Assembly: GCA_023701385.1 (NCBI GenBank)
Contig: JAMPXC010000004.1
Location: 1 to 64,000 of the forward strand
DNA length: 64,000 nucleotides
Direction of reading: 5' to 3'
From: Pseudobdellovibrio sp.
GTDB taxonomy: Bacteria > Bdellovibrionota > Bdellovibrionia > Bdellovibrionales > Bdellovibrionaceae
The notes below the pieces were generated by a model. The model was not told the origin of the DNA, did no database searches, and saw only the letters and a list, made by a program, of their open reading frames with translations. Positions 7,772 through 15,138 of this stretch are shown here, one piece after another. The translations under genes were made by a program, and so were the position numbers. Each line of letters begins with the position of its first letter. The stretch's first letter is position 1.

Positions 7772-8701
7772 GGCCTCTTTGATTTGTTTTTTTAAATGTT
7801 TATTTAATTCAAGAGCTAAATTCTTATTTTCTAAAAAAATATAAAGCTGAGGATGAATTTTAACGTCTTGCGCCAGCCAGTTTCCGGTTCCGAGGGCTAT
7901 GTGTTTACCATCGGCTATTAAATATTTTGCATGCGAAAACAAATAGGGCCGTCCCCAGTAAATGTCTTTAATGCCGGATGCATTTAAGCGTTTAACTGTC
8001 GAACGATTAGCCCAAATAAAAGGTAGCGCAAAGCTTTGGTGCCGATGAATGAATCCAGTAATTTTAACATTTCGTTGATGGGCTTTAATTAAGGCCTGTT
8101 CAATTTCTTTATGATTAAAAAAGTAAATCGAAAATTCGATGCGTTTTTTGGCGTTATTAATCATGGTGATCAGTTGGTCTTTAAAATCACCATCAGCAGC
8201 AAACGGAGGGTTAAGTGTTATGCCGCCATGTTTTCCGCCGTTCCAAAGATGATCGGTATAGCGGGTAAATTCCTGAGCGATCTTTGGATTATCGATGAGT
8301 AGGTTGGCTTCGTGATTTTTCATGATCGACTGATTGGTTAAATTTGTTGAGCCGAAGAGAATATAACGGCCATCAATACAAAAACCTTTGGCGTGGGTTG
8401 CGCCAAGTTTAATATGAACGCCAGCTGCTTTTAAATACTGAGCGGTCACTTTGTTACGTGACGAAGTTTCGCGAAACCCTTCGGTAAAAAAGCGGATCTT
8501 TAAATGGTCATGGTGTTTTTTCTGCGCTGATTTAAGTTTTTCAGCGATCTTAAATGGGGCAGACCATGTGGCATGTTTGCCCGTAGCACTGCCGATCGCA
8601 AACGAGAAAGAAACGATATCAATACTTTTTTTTGCCTTGCCAATCAGGCGTAACACCTCGGGCAAATAGTTTTGATCGGTGATCAACTGAGTTTTGGCCA
8701 T
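7748..8701 (-). CDS. Phospholipase-D-like (HKD) protein
   Basis: A 317-residue protein with two HKD motifs: THAKGFCIDGRYILFGSTN (first half) and SHAKYLIADGKHIALGTGN (second half). Each is His-x-Lys-x4-Asp, so both halves of a PLD active site are present. Members hydrolyse phosphodiesters in lipids or nucleic acids. No signal peptide is seen with the ATG at 8701 (MAKTQLITDQN), so a cytoplasmic role, possibly nuclease-like, is likely. The frame extends to 8776 but would cross the start of the divergent epimerase-like gene at 8765, so the shorter start is preferred. Confidence 0.86.
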   Translation of the reverse strand: MAKTQLITDQNYLPEVLRLIGKAKKSIDIVSFSFAIGSATGKHATWSAPFKIAEKLKSAQKKHHDHLKIRFFTEGFRETSSRNKVTAQYLKAAGVHIKLGATHAKGFCIDGRYILFGSTNLTNQSIMKNHEANLLIDNPKIAQEFTRYTDHLWNGGKHGGITLNPPFAADGDFKDQLITMINNAKKRIEFSIYFFNHKEIEQALIKAHQRNVKITGFIHRHQSFALPFIWANRSTVKRLNASGIKDIYWGRPYLFSHAKYLIADGKHIALGTGNWLAQDVKIHPQLYIFLENKNLALELNKHLKKQIKEAKKVKGDK

Positions 8702-8764
8702 GCTGGTTAAGTTGCAATTCTTATTCCTTGCAATTCGCAATTTATGAAAGGCACAATTTAAATT

Positions 8765-9637
8765 ATGGCTAGACAAATTTTAGTAATTGGCGGCAATCGT
8801 TTTTTCGGAAAACGTCTTATTGAAAAACTTATCGCAAATGGTGATCACGTGACAGTGTTAAACCGGGGTCACTTAGATGATGGCTTTGGTAACAAAGTCG
8901 AACGTATTATCTGTGACCGCGATGATCAACCAAAGTTTAAATCCAGTGTGCAACATAAGACTTGGGATATTGTTTACGATCAAGTGTGTTTTGATGCCCA
9001 TCAAGCCAAAGCGGCGATCGAAATTTTTTCGAAGAATGCAAAGAAGTTTATTTTTACATCAACAGTGTCGGTTTACCCGCTGAAAGGAAATCTTCACGAA
9101 GATGATTTTAACCCTCAAACTCATAAGTACGATAAAATTTTAACTCGCGAAGAAAACTACGGCGAAGCTAAGCGCCAGTGTGAAGCTGTATTCTTTAACC
9201 AAAACACGATGCCTGTGGTGGCCGTGCGTTTTCCTATCGTGATGGGACCTGATGACTACACCGAACGATTAAAATTTTACGTCGATAAAATCAAAAATAG
9301 TGAATCCGTATATTTTCCAAACCTGGATGCACAGATGTCATTCATTCATGCGGCTGATGCCGCTGAAGGTTTGTTTCTCCTTGGAAACATTAACTTTACA
9401 GGTCCTGTGAATCTGGCTTCGCGTGCGCCACTACGTTTACAAGAATTAATAAAATTCATTGAGCGAAATGTAGGCAAAAAAGCGTTGATCCACTCTGAAG
9501 CCAAAAGTTCTGATGAAAAGTCTCCTTACGGTTTAGAAAAAGATTGGTTTGTAAATGTTGATCGCGCTCTAAGCTTAGGGTTTAAGCCAGTTGAAATCAC
9601 TGAGTGGATAGTTGCAGTTATTAAAAACTACTTGTAG
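8765..9637 (+). CDS. NAD-dependent epimerase/dehydratase-family protein
   Basis: A 290-residue extended-SDR protein. The N-terminal cofactor motif is GGNRFFGKRLIEKL, a GxxxxGxx variant (VIGGNRFFG) found in the atypical SDR subgroup near the chloroplast RNA-binding protein CSP41. A YxxxK-type pair is present in NYGEAKRQCE, preceded by TSTVSVYP. The family acts on nucleotide-sugars, but several members of this subgroup have no known enzyme activity. No sugar-metabolism genes are adjacent. A lipoprotein gene follows 12 bp downstream and is probably co-transcribed. Confidence 0.85.
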   Translation: MARQILVIGGNRFFGKRLIEKLIANGDHVTVLNRGHLDDGFGNKVERIICDRDDQPKFKSSVQHKTWDIVYDQVCFDAHQAKAAIEIFSKNAKKFIFTSTVSVYPLKGNLHEDDFNPQTHKYDKILTREENYGEAKRQCEAVFFNQNTMPVVAVRFPIVMGPDDYTERLKFYVDKIKNSESVYFPNLDAQMSFIHAADAAEGLFLLGNINFTGPVNLASRAPLRLQELIKFIERNVGKKALIHSEAKSSDEKSPYGLEKDWFVNVDRALSLGFKPVEITEWIVAVIKNYL

Positions 9638-9649
9638 CCTAGTAGGGTA

Positions 9650-10204
9650 ATGAAGTTTTTGTTTACGGTTATTTCAGCTTTGATAGGCATCACCATGCTT
9701 TCTTCGTGCGGAGTTACGTCTGAAGATTTTTGGGGTCATAGTTACATCACGGATCGCTTCGGTGTTCCCGATGAACTTTTTTATCAAACAAAAGGAACCT
9801 GTGCTGCCGGTGATTTATCTTTTCAGTACTTAGTAGGTGGCGGAGCGATTCTTTGGGATGTACCAAACACCCAATCAGAAGCAGATATTCTAACGGGGCA
9901 AGTTTTTATTTATTTAAACCGTGATAACACTTACACGGTTGATTACCGCGAATATGATTTTAATAATTTATTCGTAAAAAAAACTTTCTCTTCGACATTC
10001 AAATACGACACTGAATTTAATATTTTATATTTAAAAAATTTAGGTCAGGCGACAATTAATAAACGTAAAAAAAGATATTATCTACATCTGACATTCACAG
10101 AAAATTTAAATACAAATTTCTTAAAAGGGCAGAGTATTGATGTTTGGTTAAATACATCATTTAACGGTCTTGATACTGATCGTGCTCAGTACTGCGGTTT
10201 TTAG
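9650..10204 (+). CDS. Lipoprotein of unknown function
   Basis: A 184-residue predicted lipoprotein. The signal peptide ends in the lipobox LSSC-G (ALIGITMLSSCGVTS), and +2 Gly is compatible with outer-membrane targeting. The mature part is rich in beta-type segments and aromatic residues (NTYTVDYREYDFNN, KKRYYLHLTF) with two further Cys residues (TKGTCAAG and the C-terminal QYCGF) that could form a disulfide. I recognise no family. It is 12 bp after the epimerase-like gene. The downstream inverted repeat CACCTA-TCT-TAGGTG near 10208-10222 has no T-run. Confidence 0.7.
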   Translation: MKFLFTVISALIGITMLSSCGVTSEDFWGHSYITDRFGVPDELFYQTKGTCAAGDLSFQYLVGGGAILWDVPNTQSEADILTGQVFIYLNRDNTYTVDYREYDFNNLFVKKTFSSTFKYDTEFNILYLKNLGQATINKRKKRYYLHLTFTENLNTNFLKGQSIDVWLNTSFNGLDTDRAQYCGF

Positions 10205-10340
10205 GTTCACCTATCTTAGGTGGGGCAGACATAGGCCTAGTTTCAAACTGGAACTCGTGTTCTGGGCTTTAAATTTTATTTAACAAGTTCACGCTAGTAA
10301 GTAAGCATCTGTTTAAAACCAAGCCACGGAGGGCTTTCAA

Positions 10341-11543
10341 ATGTTTAAACTAAAAACCACTCTTGTGATCGCGTTTGCGATCTTCGCGACTACTTTTGCC
10401 AGAGCCGAAGGCTCTGCTTTTTCCGGCGTAGAAGATTCTTCTGCTCTGAAAGAATGGACCTTCTTAGTGTTCATCAACGGCCACAACAACTTATCTTCAT
10501 TTGCGGATATGAATATCCGCGATATGGAAAAAACGGGTTCGTCAGATAAAGTGAACTTAGTCGTTGAATGGGGTTCGCAGTCATCAAAAATGACAAAACG
10601 TCTATTAGTTAAAAAATCAACGAATCCAAATAAAGTGACATCTCCATCAGTGATGGAAATGCCAAACCACGATATGGGTGATTATAGAAATCTAATCGAC
10701 TTCGTTGCTTGGGGCGTAAAAAACTATCCAGCAAAACGTTACTTCGTAGCGGTTTGGAATCACGGATCTGGCTGGCACAGAACTGGTAAAGTGTCTGCAC
10801 GTGACATCTCATTTGATGATAACACAGGTAACGTGATCACAACTGAGCAATTAGGTACTGCTATGCAAGAGTCAGCTAAGATCATTGGCCGCAATGTAGA
10901 TATTTACGGTTCTGATGCTTGCTTAATGCAAATGATCGAAGTGGGCGCTGAGTTCAACGGTTCAGTTGACTATATGGTTGGTTCACAGGAATTAGAACCA
11001 GGTGAAGGTTGGCCGTATGCTCCATTCGTAAAACAATGGATCGCTAACCCAACAATGACGGCAGCAGAAGTATCAGTATTATTATCTAAAGAATACCAAA
11101 AATCTTACGATGGCGGTGTATACGGTAACAAACCAGATACAACATTCTCAGCTGTGAATCTTCAAAAATTACCGGCTTTATACGCTTCACTTACAACGTT
11201 ACAACAAAGTTTACGTGGTTTAGGTGCTTCACAATTTGCTGAAGTTAAAAAAGCGATCAATAACTCAATGAATTTCTACTACTCTGATTATGTCGACTTA
11301 GGTGATTTTTTAAATAGAACACAATCTTTAGGTTTTTCACGCGCGATCGAAGGCTTGTCAGCTTCTCAATCAGCTTTAAAAGAAGTGGTTCTTACAGCTG
11401 ATAACGGTGATAATTTCTTAAAAGCATCAGGTTTATCAATCTGGTTACCAACTTACCAATCGAGCGAATTAAACCGCTACGATAATTTACAATTCAGCAA
11501 AACAACTGGCTGGAACGAATTAGTTCGCCAGGTTCTTCGCTAA
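10341..11543 (+). CDS. Clostripain-family (C11) cysteine protease
   Basis: A 400-residue secreted protease. A Sec signal peptide (residues 1-22, ending FARAEG) precedes a caspase-like C11 fold. The opening strand is WTFLVFINGHNNLSSFA, the catalytic His lies in AVWNHGSGWH, and the catalytic Cys in DIYGSDACLMQM. Clostripains cut after Arg (or Lys) and are often autoactivated. The segment GSQELEPGEGWPY also matches the family. Ribosome-binding site GGAGGG precedes the ATG by about 7 bp. It is monocistronic: a 136-bp gap upstream and a hairpin terminator downstream. A secreted protease would fit a predatory or saprophytic lifestyle (inference). Confidence 0.92.
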   Translation: MFKLKTTLVIAFAIFATTFARAEGSAFSGVEDSSALKEWTFLVFINGHNNLSSFADMNIRDMEKTGSSDKVNLVVEWGSQSSKMTKRLLVKKSTNPNKVTSPSVMEMPNHDMGDYRNLIDFVAWGVKNYPAKRYFVAVWNHGSGWHRTGKVSARDISFDDNTGNVITTEQLGTAMQESAKIIGRNVDIYGSDACLMQMIEVGAEFNGSVDYMVGSQELEPGEGWPYAPFVKQWIANPTMTAAEVSVLLSKEYQKSYDGGVYGNKPDTTFSAVNLQKLPALYASLTTLQQSLRGLGASQFAEVKKAINNSMNFYYSDYVDLGDFLNRTQSLGFSRAIEGLSASQSALKEVVLTADNGDNFLKASGLSIWLPTYQSSELNRYDNLQFSKTTGWNELVRQVLR

Positions 11544-11563
11544 TTCCGCCTTATCCTTGTAGG

Positions 11564-11576
11564 GGGGCATTGCCCC
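11564..11576. repeat. REP-like palindrome GGGGCATTGCCCC, copy 1
   Basis: Perfect 13-bp palindrome (6-bp arms, central T) between the clostripain gene and its terminator. The same element recurs at 13092 and 14499, with partial copies at 13272, 13699 and 13786, all near the RAYT gene. Confidence 0.75.
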
Positions 11577-11587
11577 AATTTGGTAAA

Positions 11588-11621
11588 AACGGTGTTCACA
11601 AAAGTGAATGCCGTTCTTTTT
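11588..11621 (+). terminator. Rho-independent terminator of the clostripain gene
   Basis: 12-bp stem 11588-11599 / 11604-11615 with two G-T wobbles in the middle, AAAA loop, then CTTTTT. It lies 44 bp after the clostripain stop codon. Confidence 0.85.
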
Positions 11622-11733
11622 AGTACAATCGCACTACAGAATTTGGGCCAGTGGTCTAGCAATAGTCCAGAATCACAAAGGTCCAGTCTAATCCCGAAAA
11701 GTTCACGCCGAATGATTTAGTGGAGGAACCACT

Positions 11734-13065
11734 ATGTCGCAAACACGCAGAGATTTTTTAAAACACTCAGGTATTCTTTCTGCAGGATTAATTACATTCA
11801 AACCATTTGGTGGAGGTTCACGCGTGTGGGCCGCTGATAGCGACGCCGTTAATGCGTTAGCAACGACACCAGCTTACATAGGCTTGTATCCCATTCATCA
11901 AGGTTTAACTTTTGAAGATTTAGCTTATTTAAGTGTATTACGCCCAAAAACAGCTGAACTTTCTTTTGAAGTTGTTGATAACAAAAATGCCAAACAAAGC
12001 TTATTAGCTGTTCAAGCGGTGGGAATGAAAGGCTCAGATCTTCAACTGGACCGTTTTAAAGCCACAGGCCTTCAATTAGGCCAGACTTATAAATTTCGTG
12101 TATTAGATGCTAAAGGTAAAATCGTTGATGAGCGTAACTTTAAAACTCTAGACACAAATAAGAAAAATCCAAAAGTCGCTGTTGCAAGTTGTATGAATGA
12201 CTTTTTTAAATCGGCTTGTAAACAAATGTGGGCATCTTTAGGCAATCAATCTCCAGATGTGGTTTTCTTGGTGGGTGATACTTGTTATGCAGATAATGAC
12301 AATGATGGTACACAACTCGGCTTCTGGAAACGTTACATAGAAACGCGCACAAAAATAGGTATCTTCCGTCATAAAAACTTAGTTCCGGTCATGGCTGTAT
12401 GGGATGATCACGATTTCGGTGGAAATAACTTCGATGGTTCCTACACAGGAAAACAATTTACGTTAGAATTATTTTCAAACTTTTGGTTATACCCAGAGCA
12501 CGATAAATACAAACGTGGCGTTGGTGTATCGCAAGTGTTATCCATCTTTGGTTACAGATTCTGTCTAATGGATGATCGTTTTTATAGAAATGATTCTACG
12601 CAATGGGGCGATACGCAAAAAGACCAATTATTTGCGACATTAAGCTCTGATAATTCACCGGCGTTTTTAATGAATGGCAGTCAATTTTTCGGTGGCTACC
12701 TTAAAAAAGATGCTTACGAATACAAGCAAGCCAAAGATTTATCATTAATCTGCCAGCAATTATCACGCATCAACGCACCAGTGTGCTTTGTGTCGGGAGA
12801 TGTGCACTTTTCAGAAGTTATGCAGATTGAATCAAAATTATTAGGTTATAAAACTTTTGAAATTACTTCGAGCTCGATGCACAGTTTTACTTACTTCGGT
12901 AATCACTTAAGAAAGAAAAATCCACGTCGTTTAGCAGCTACAAGTAAACACAATTTCACGATTTTACAGCTTGATAACACGACTTCGAAGTTTAAATTTA
13001 CTTCAACCGCGTTTGATGAAGACGGGGATAAGAAGATCAACAAGGCCCTGGAAGTCGTTCGTTAA
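11734..13065 (+). CDS. Tat-exported PhoD-like metallophosphatase
   Basis: A 443-residue PhoD-like phosphatase/phosphodiesterase. The twin-arginine signal (SQTRRDFLKHSG) followed by a hydrophobic stretch indicates folded export through Tat to the periplasm. Metal-binding motifs appear in order: VASCMND, VFLVGDTCYADN, VMAVWDDHDFGGNN and FVSGDVHFSEV, matching the metallophosphatase D/D/N/H/H ligand set. PhoD enzymes use Ca/Fe and scavenge phosphate from phosphodiesters. The WDDHDFG motif is typical of the alkaline phosphatase D clade. ATG is preceded by GGAGG. The stop is 10 bp from the convergent RAYT stop. I saw no clear Pho box upstream. Confidence 0.9.
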   Translation: MSQTRRDFLKHSGILSAGLITFKPFGGGSRVWAADSDAVNALATTPAYIGLYPIHQGLTFEDLAYLSVLRPKTAELSFEVVDNKNAKQSLLAVQAVGMKGSDLQLDRFKATGLQLGQTYKFRVLDAKGKIVDERNFKTLDTNKKNPKVAVASCMNDFFKSACKQMWASLGNQSPDVVFLVGDTCYADNDNDGTQLGFWKRYIETRTKIGIFRHKNLVPVMAVWDDHDFGGNNFDGSYTGKQFTLELFSNFWLYPEHDKYKRGVGVSQVLSIFGYRFCLMDDRFYRNDSTQWGDTQKDQLFATLSSDNSPAFLMNGSQFFGGYLKKDAYEYKQAKDLSLICQQLSRINAPVCFVSGDVHFSEVMQIESKLLGYKTFEITSSSMHSFTYFGNHLRKKNPRRLAATSKHNFTILQLDNTTSKFKFTSTAFDEDGDKKINKALEVVR

Positions 13066-13074
13066 TTTTCTCAT

Positions 13075-13671
13075 TTATCCAGCCAAATGCGGGGGCATTG
13101 CCCCTCGTTTGGCGGTGTATCTGGATGGTGTTCGTTTGTAAGGAATCCATCCTAAGACTTCCAAAGTGTTTCGTTCTATGTAATTCATAACATTCGAAAA
13201 ATCCCGTCCCCACGACACCCATCGTGAATAAAGCAGCGCTCCCCAAAACTTGCGGCGATATTTCACAACCTGGGCATTGCCCGTAACTTTTTCTTGGTCA
13301 TTTTTTTCATGTTTAAGTAACGGATATTGCTCGAGAATTTTTTGGGCGATATGTCCTGCAACCACACGAAAGAAATTCTGAATAGCAAACCTGTGTTGGC
13401 CGCGAATCAATAAGTGAATGTGATTTCCACAAATAGCCTGTTGATAGATTTTAATACCAAAGCGTTTCGAAGCTTTATGAAGCACTTTATAGATAAGATT
13501 TTTATGGCGCAGCAGAGACCGTTTTCCGGTAGCGAGTTCGCTGCGTAAGGTAACATGAAACGGGTTTTTAGTAGAGAGCTGGCGTTTCGATTTTCGGCGT
13601 TTGATCGAGAGATCTCCACCGTGTTCTTTTCGAGGAATAAATTTGGCTGGGAAGTAATGGCGTTGTTTCAT
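13075..13671 (-). CDS. REP-associated tyrosine transposase (RAYT, Y1_Tnp)
   Basis: A 198-residue IS200-like HUH transposase. The HUH motif is GNHIHLLIRG (about residue 80 on) and the likely nucleophile Tyr is in MNYIERNTLE, the YxxxN of RAYTs. RAYTs are single-copy, domesticated relatives of IS200/IS605 TnpA that cleave REP hairpins. REP-like palindromes surround this gene: one forms the last codons of the CDS, one lies inside it and partial ones lie upstream. I start at ATG 13671; a TTG at 13689 is possible. The C-terminal tail (RGAMPPHLAG) is encoded by the palindrome itself, so the gene end is fused to its own putative substrate. Confidence 0.9.
   Translation of the reverse strand: MKQRHYFPAKFIPRKEHGGDLSIKRRKSKRQLSTKNPFHVTLRSELATGKRSLLRHKNLIYKVLHKASKRFGIKIYQQAICGNHIHLLIRGQHRFAIQNFFRVVAGHIAQKILEQYPLLKHEKNDQEKVTGNAQVVKYRRKFWGALLYSRWVSWGRDFSNVMNYIERNTLEVLGWIPYKRTPSRYTAKRGAMPPHLAG
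13083..13112. repeat. REP-like hairpin, copy 2, in the 3' end of the RAYT gene
   Basis: The core GGGGCATTGCCCC is at 13092-13104. Flanking CCAAATG/CGTTTGG arms extend it to a 30-nt imperfect hairpin with one bulge, a REP-like shape. It overlaps the RAYT C-terminal codons. A third, shorter core (GGGCATTGCCC, 13272-13282) lies inside the RAYT CDS. Confidence 0.7.
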
Positions 13672-13698
13672 TCCCTTCTTAAGGTGCAAAAAATATTC

Positions 13699-13709
13699 GG
13701 GGCAATGCC
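13699..13709. repeat. Partial REP-like element GGGGCAATGCC, copy upstream of RAYT
   Basis: An 11-bp part of the palindrome in the other orientation, 28 bp upstream of the RAYT ATG. It places palindromes on both sides of the transposase gene, as in classic RAYT/BIME arrangements. Confidence 0.55.
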
Positions 13710-13762
13710 TAGGTTTAAGTGTGTGCGTCGGGCGGAATCTGGAATGACGATTCGGAAGACGG

Positions 13763-13802
13763 AAAATAAAAACTCCGGCAGCTTTGGGGCAATGCCGGAG
13801 TT
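13763..13802 (-). terminator. Terminator of the first YiiX-like gene with a REP core in its loop
   Basis: Perfect 10-bp stem AACTCCGGCA / TGCCGGAGTT (13771-13780, 13793-13802), followed on the minus strand by TTTTTATTTT. The 12-nt loop and right arm contain GGGGCAATGCC (13786-13796), a partial REP-like element. Confidence 0.8.
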
Positions 13803-13829
13803 GAGTGAAGAATTTGATGTGAAATCGAA

Positions 13830-14462
13830 TTACTTACGCGCTTTGATGTACTGTTTGACTAACGTTAGATCAGTTTCGCGCATTTGTGAAACCGGAGTGA
13901 TAATTTCTTCTTCCGGATCTAGTTCGCGGCCTGTATCTGTTAAGCGTTTTTTAATTAAGGCTTTAACGTAAGGGCCATCTAAACGTAAATCTTTAAACTG
14001 CTGAACTGTTCCTACTTCTTTACCAGTCACTTCAAGCATCGCTTTGTAAACTAATTCAGAGCAGTAAGTTCTTTCATCAGACATTTCAAAGTAGATGTCG
14101 TAAGGTTTATTTTGTCTTTTGATCGCGTTATGTAAAGCGGTCGTCATTGTTTTTGGGTTAAAATATTTAAAGCGATAGATTTTGTACTCTTTATTTTTAC
14201 CGCGGTTGATAAAATCTTGTAGTGGAGTGGCTTTCACAGGGCCGATCGCTTCTGCCACATACCATTTACCAGCGTTAGCTACAAGGATACCTACATGAGT
14301 CCACAGTGAACCCGAAGCTTCAGTGATTGCAGCAGCTTGTTGCGACTGACTTTTGTGAAAAATAATATCGCCGACTTGAAGAGCTTGAGCTGCGGCTTTA
14401 GTTGAAATTGTTAAGGCAAATAAGGCGACTGCGATTTTGATTGTTTGTTTGATGTTTTTCAT
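13830..14462 (-). CDS. YiiX/C92-type permuted papain-like hydrolase, exported
   Basis: A 210-residue exported protein of the YaeF/YiiX (C92) permuted NlpC/P60 papain-like family. After the signal peptide (to about residue 26) come the N-terminal VGDIIFHKSQS, the catalytic His in LWTHVGILV and, late in the chain as expected for the permuted fold, the catalytic Cys in RTYCSELVYKAM. Family members cleave amide bonds in cell-wall peptides or lipids. A close relative lies at 33149 (same order of motifs, long identical stretches), and a third, larger member at 15139. The start ATG 14462 gives a clean signal peptide. It has its own terminator at 13763. Confidence 0.86.
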   Translation of the reverse strand: MKNIKQTIKIAVALFALTISTKAAAQALQVGDIIFHKSQSQQAAAITEASGSLWTHVGILVANAGKWYVAEAIGPVKATPLQDFINRGKNKEYKIYRFKYFNPKTMTTALHNAIKRQNKPYDIYFEMSDERTYCSELVYKAMLEVTGKEVGTVQQFKDLRLDGPYVKALIKKRLTDTGRELDPEEEIITPVSQMRETDLTLVKQYIKARK

Positions 14463-14498
14463 ACCGAATTTATCGGCTGAAGTATTTGCTCGAGTTGA

Positions 14499-14511
14499 GG
14501 GGCAATGCCCC
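14499..14511. repeat. REP-like palindrome GGGGCAATGCCCC, copy 3
   Basis: Perfect 13-bp palindrome, in inverted orientation relative to the 11564 and 13092 copies, in the gap upstream of the YiiX-like gene at 13830. It is the outermost copy on this side; I saw no further full copies in the rest of the window. Confidence 0.75.
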
Positions 14512-14540
14512 CATTCCAGTCTAAAGTAGAATCCAGAAAA

Positions 14541-14576
14541 TAAAAAAGCCCGGACTTTGATAAAGTATCCGGGCTT
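14541..14576 (-). terminator. Rho-independent terminator
   Basis: Stem AAGCCCGGA / TCCGGGCTT (14546-14554, 14568-14576), followed on the minus strand by TTTTTTA. It terminates the exported-protein gene whose stop is at 14604. Confidence 0.88.
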
Positions 14577-14603
14577 AAAGTTTGGGTTTTGGTTTTAAAA
14601 AAA

Positions 14604-15110
14604 CTATTTAACGCCCTTAGCTTTCACATCGAAAGATAAAAGTGAAGCTGCGTGAGCAACTTTGCCACCGATTTTTTCTACACGGCAAGTTACACCGATA
14701 GAAACACGGCCTTTAGAACCGATTTGTACGCCGTTAGCATCTTGAACTGCATAAACAACATCAAACATCGCAGGAGCTGTAACACCAACTTTACCGGCTT
14801 GAGCATCAGCTTCAGCGCGAGTCACTGTTTTAGAGTGAGCAGCAACGCTTGAACGTGGGTATGAACCTAATACTTTAGCTTTCATGCCTGATTCTTTTTG
14901 AGCTGTCGTGATTCCTAAGCTTTCTTCAAGTACAGTTACTTTTTTCTCTGAGTAAAGTACGTTATCAGCCGTAGCAGTGATCGCTTTTTGTAATTCATTT
15001 GTTGCACAAGATTCAGTTTTTACACGTTGTAATCTTGTGATCTCAGATTCAGCGAAAGCTGAAGATACAGTTAACAAAGTCACTAGAGTTAATAAAATTT
15101 GTTTTTTCAT
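14604..15110 (-). CDS. Exported protein of unknown function
   Basis: A 168-residue protein with a clear Sec signal peptide (MKKQILLTLVTLLTVSSAFA, cleavage after AFA). The mature part has two Cys residues (TESCATNE and VTCRVEKI), likely a disulfide, and otherwise no motif I know. The signal peptide and a ribosome-binding site (AGGAA) support ATG 15110. It lies 28 bp downstream of the larger C92-like gene on the same strand, so the two are probably an operon; the shared terminator at 14541 fits this. Confidence 0.72.
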   Translation of the reverse strand: MKKQILLTLVTLLTVSSAFAESEITRLQRVKTESCATNELQKAITATADNVLYSEKKVTVLEESLGITTAQKESGMKAKVLGSYPRSSVAAHSKTVTRAEADAQAGKVGVTAPAMFDVVYAVQDANGVQIGSKGRVSIGVTCRVEKIGGKVAHAASLLSFDVKAKGVK

Positions 15111-15138
15111 ATATTCCTCGTATTTTCTTTCGCTTTAA

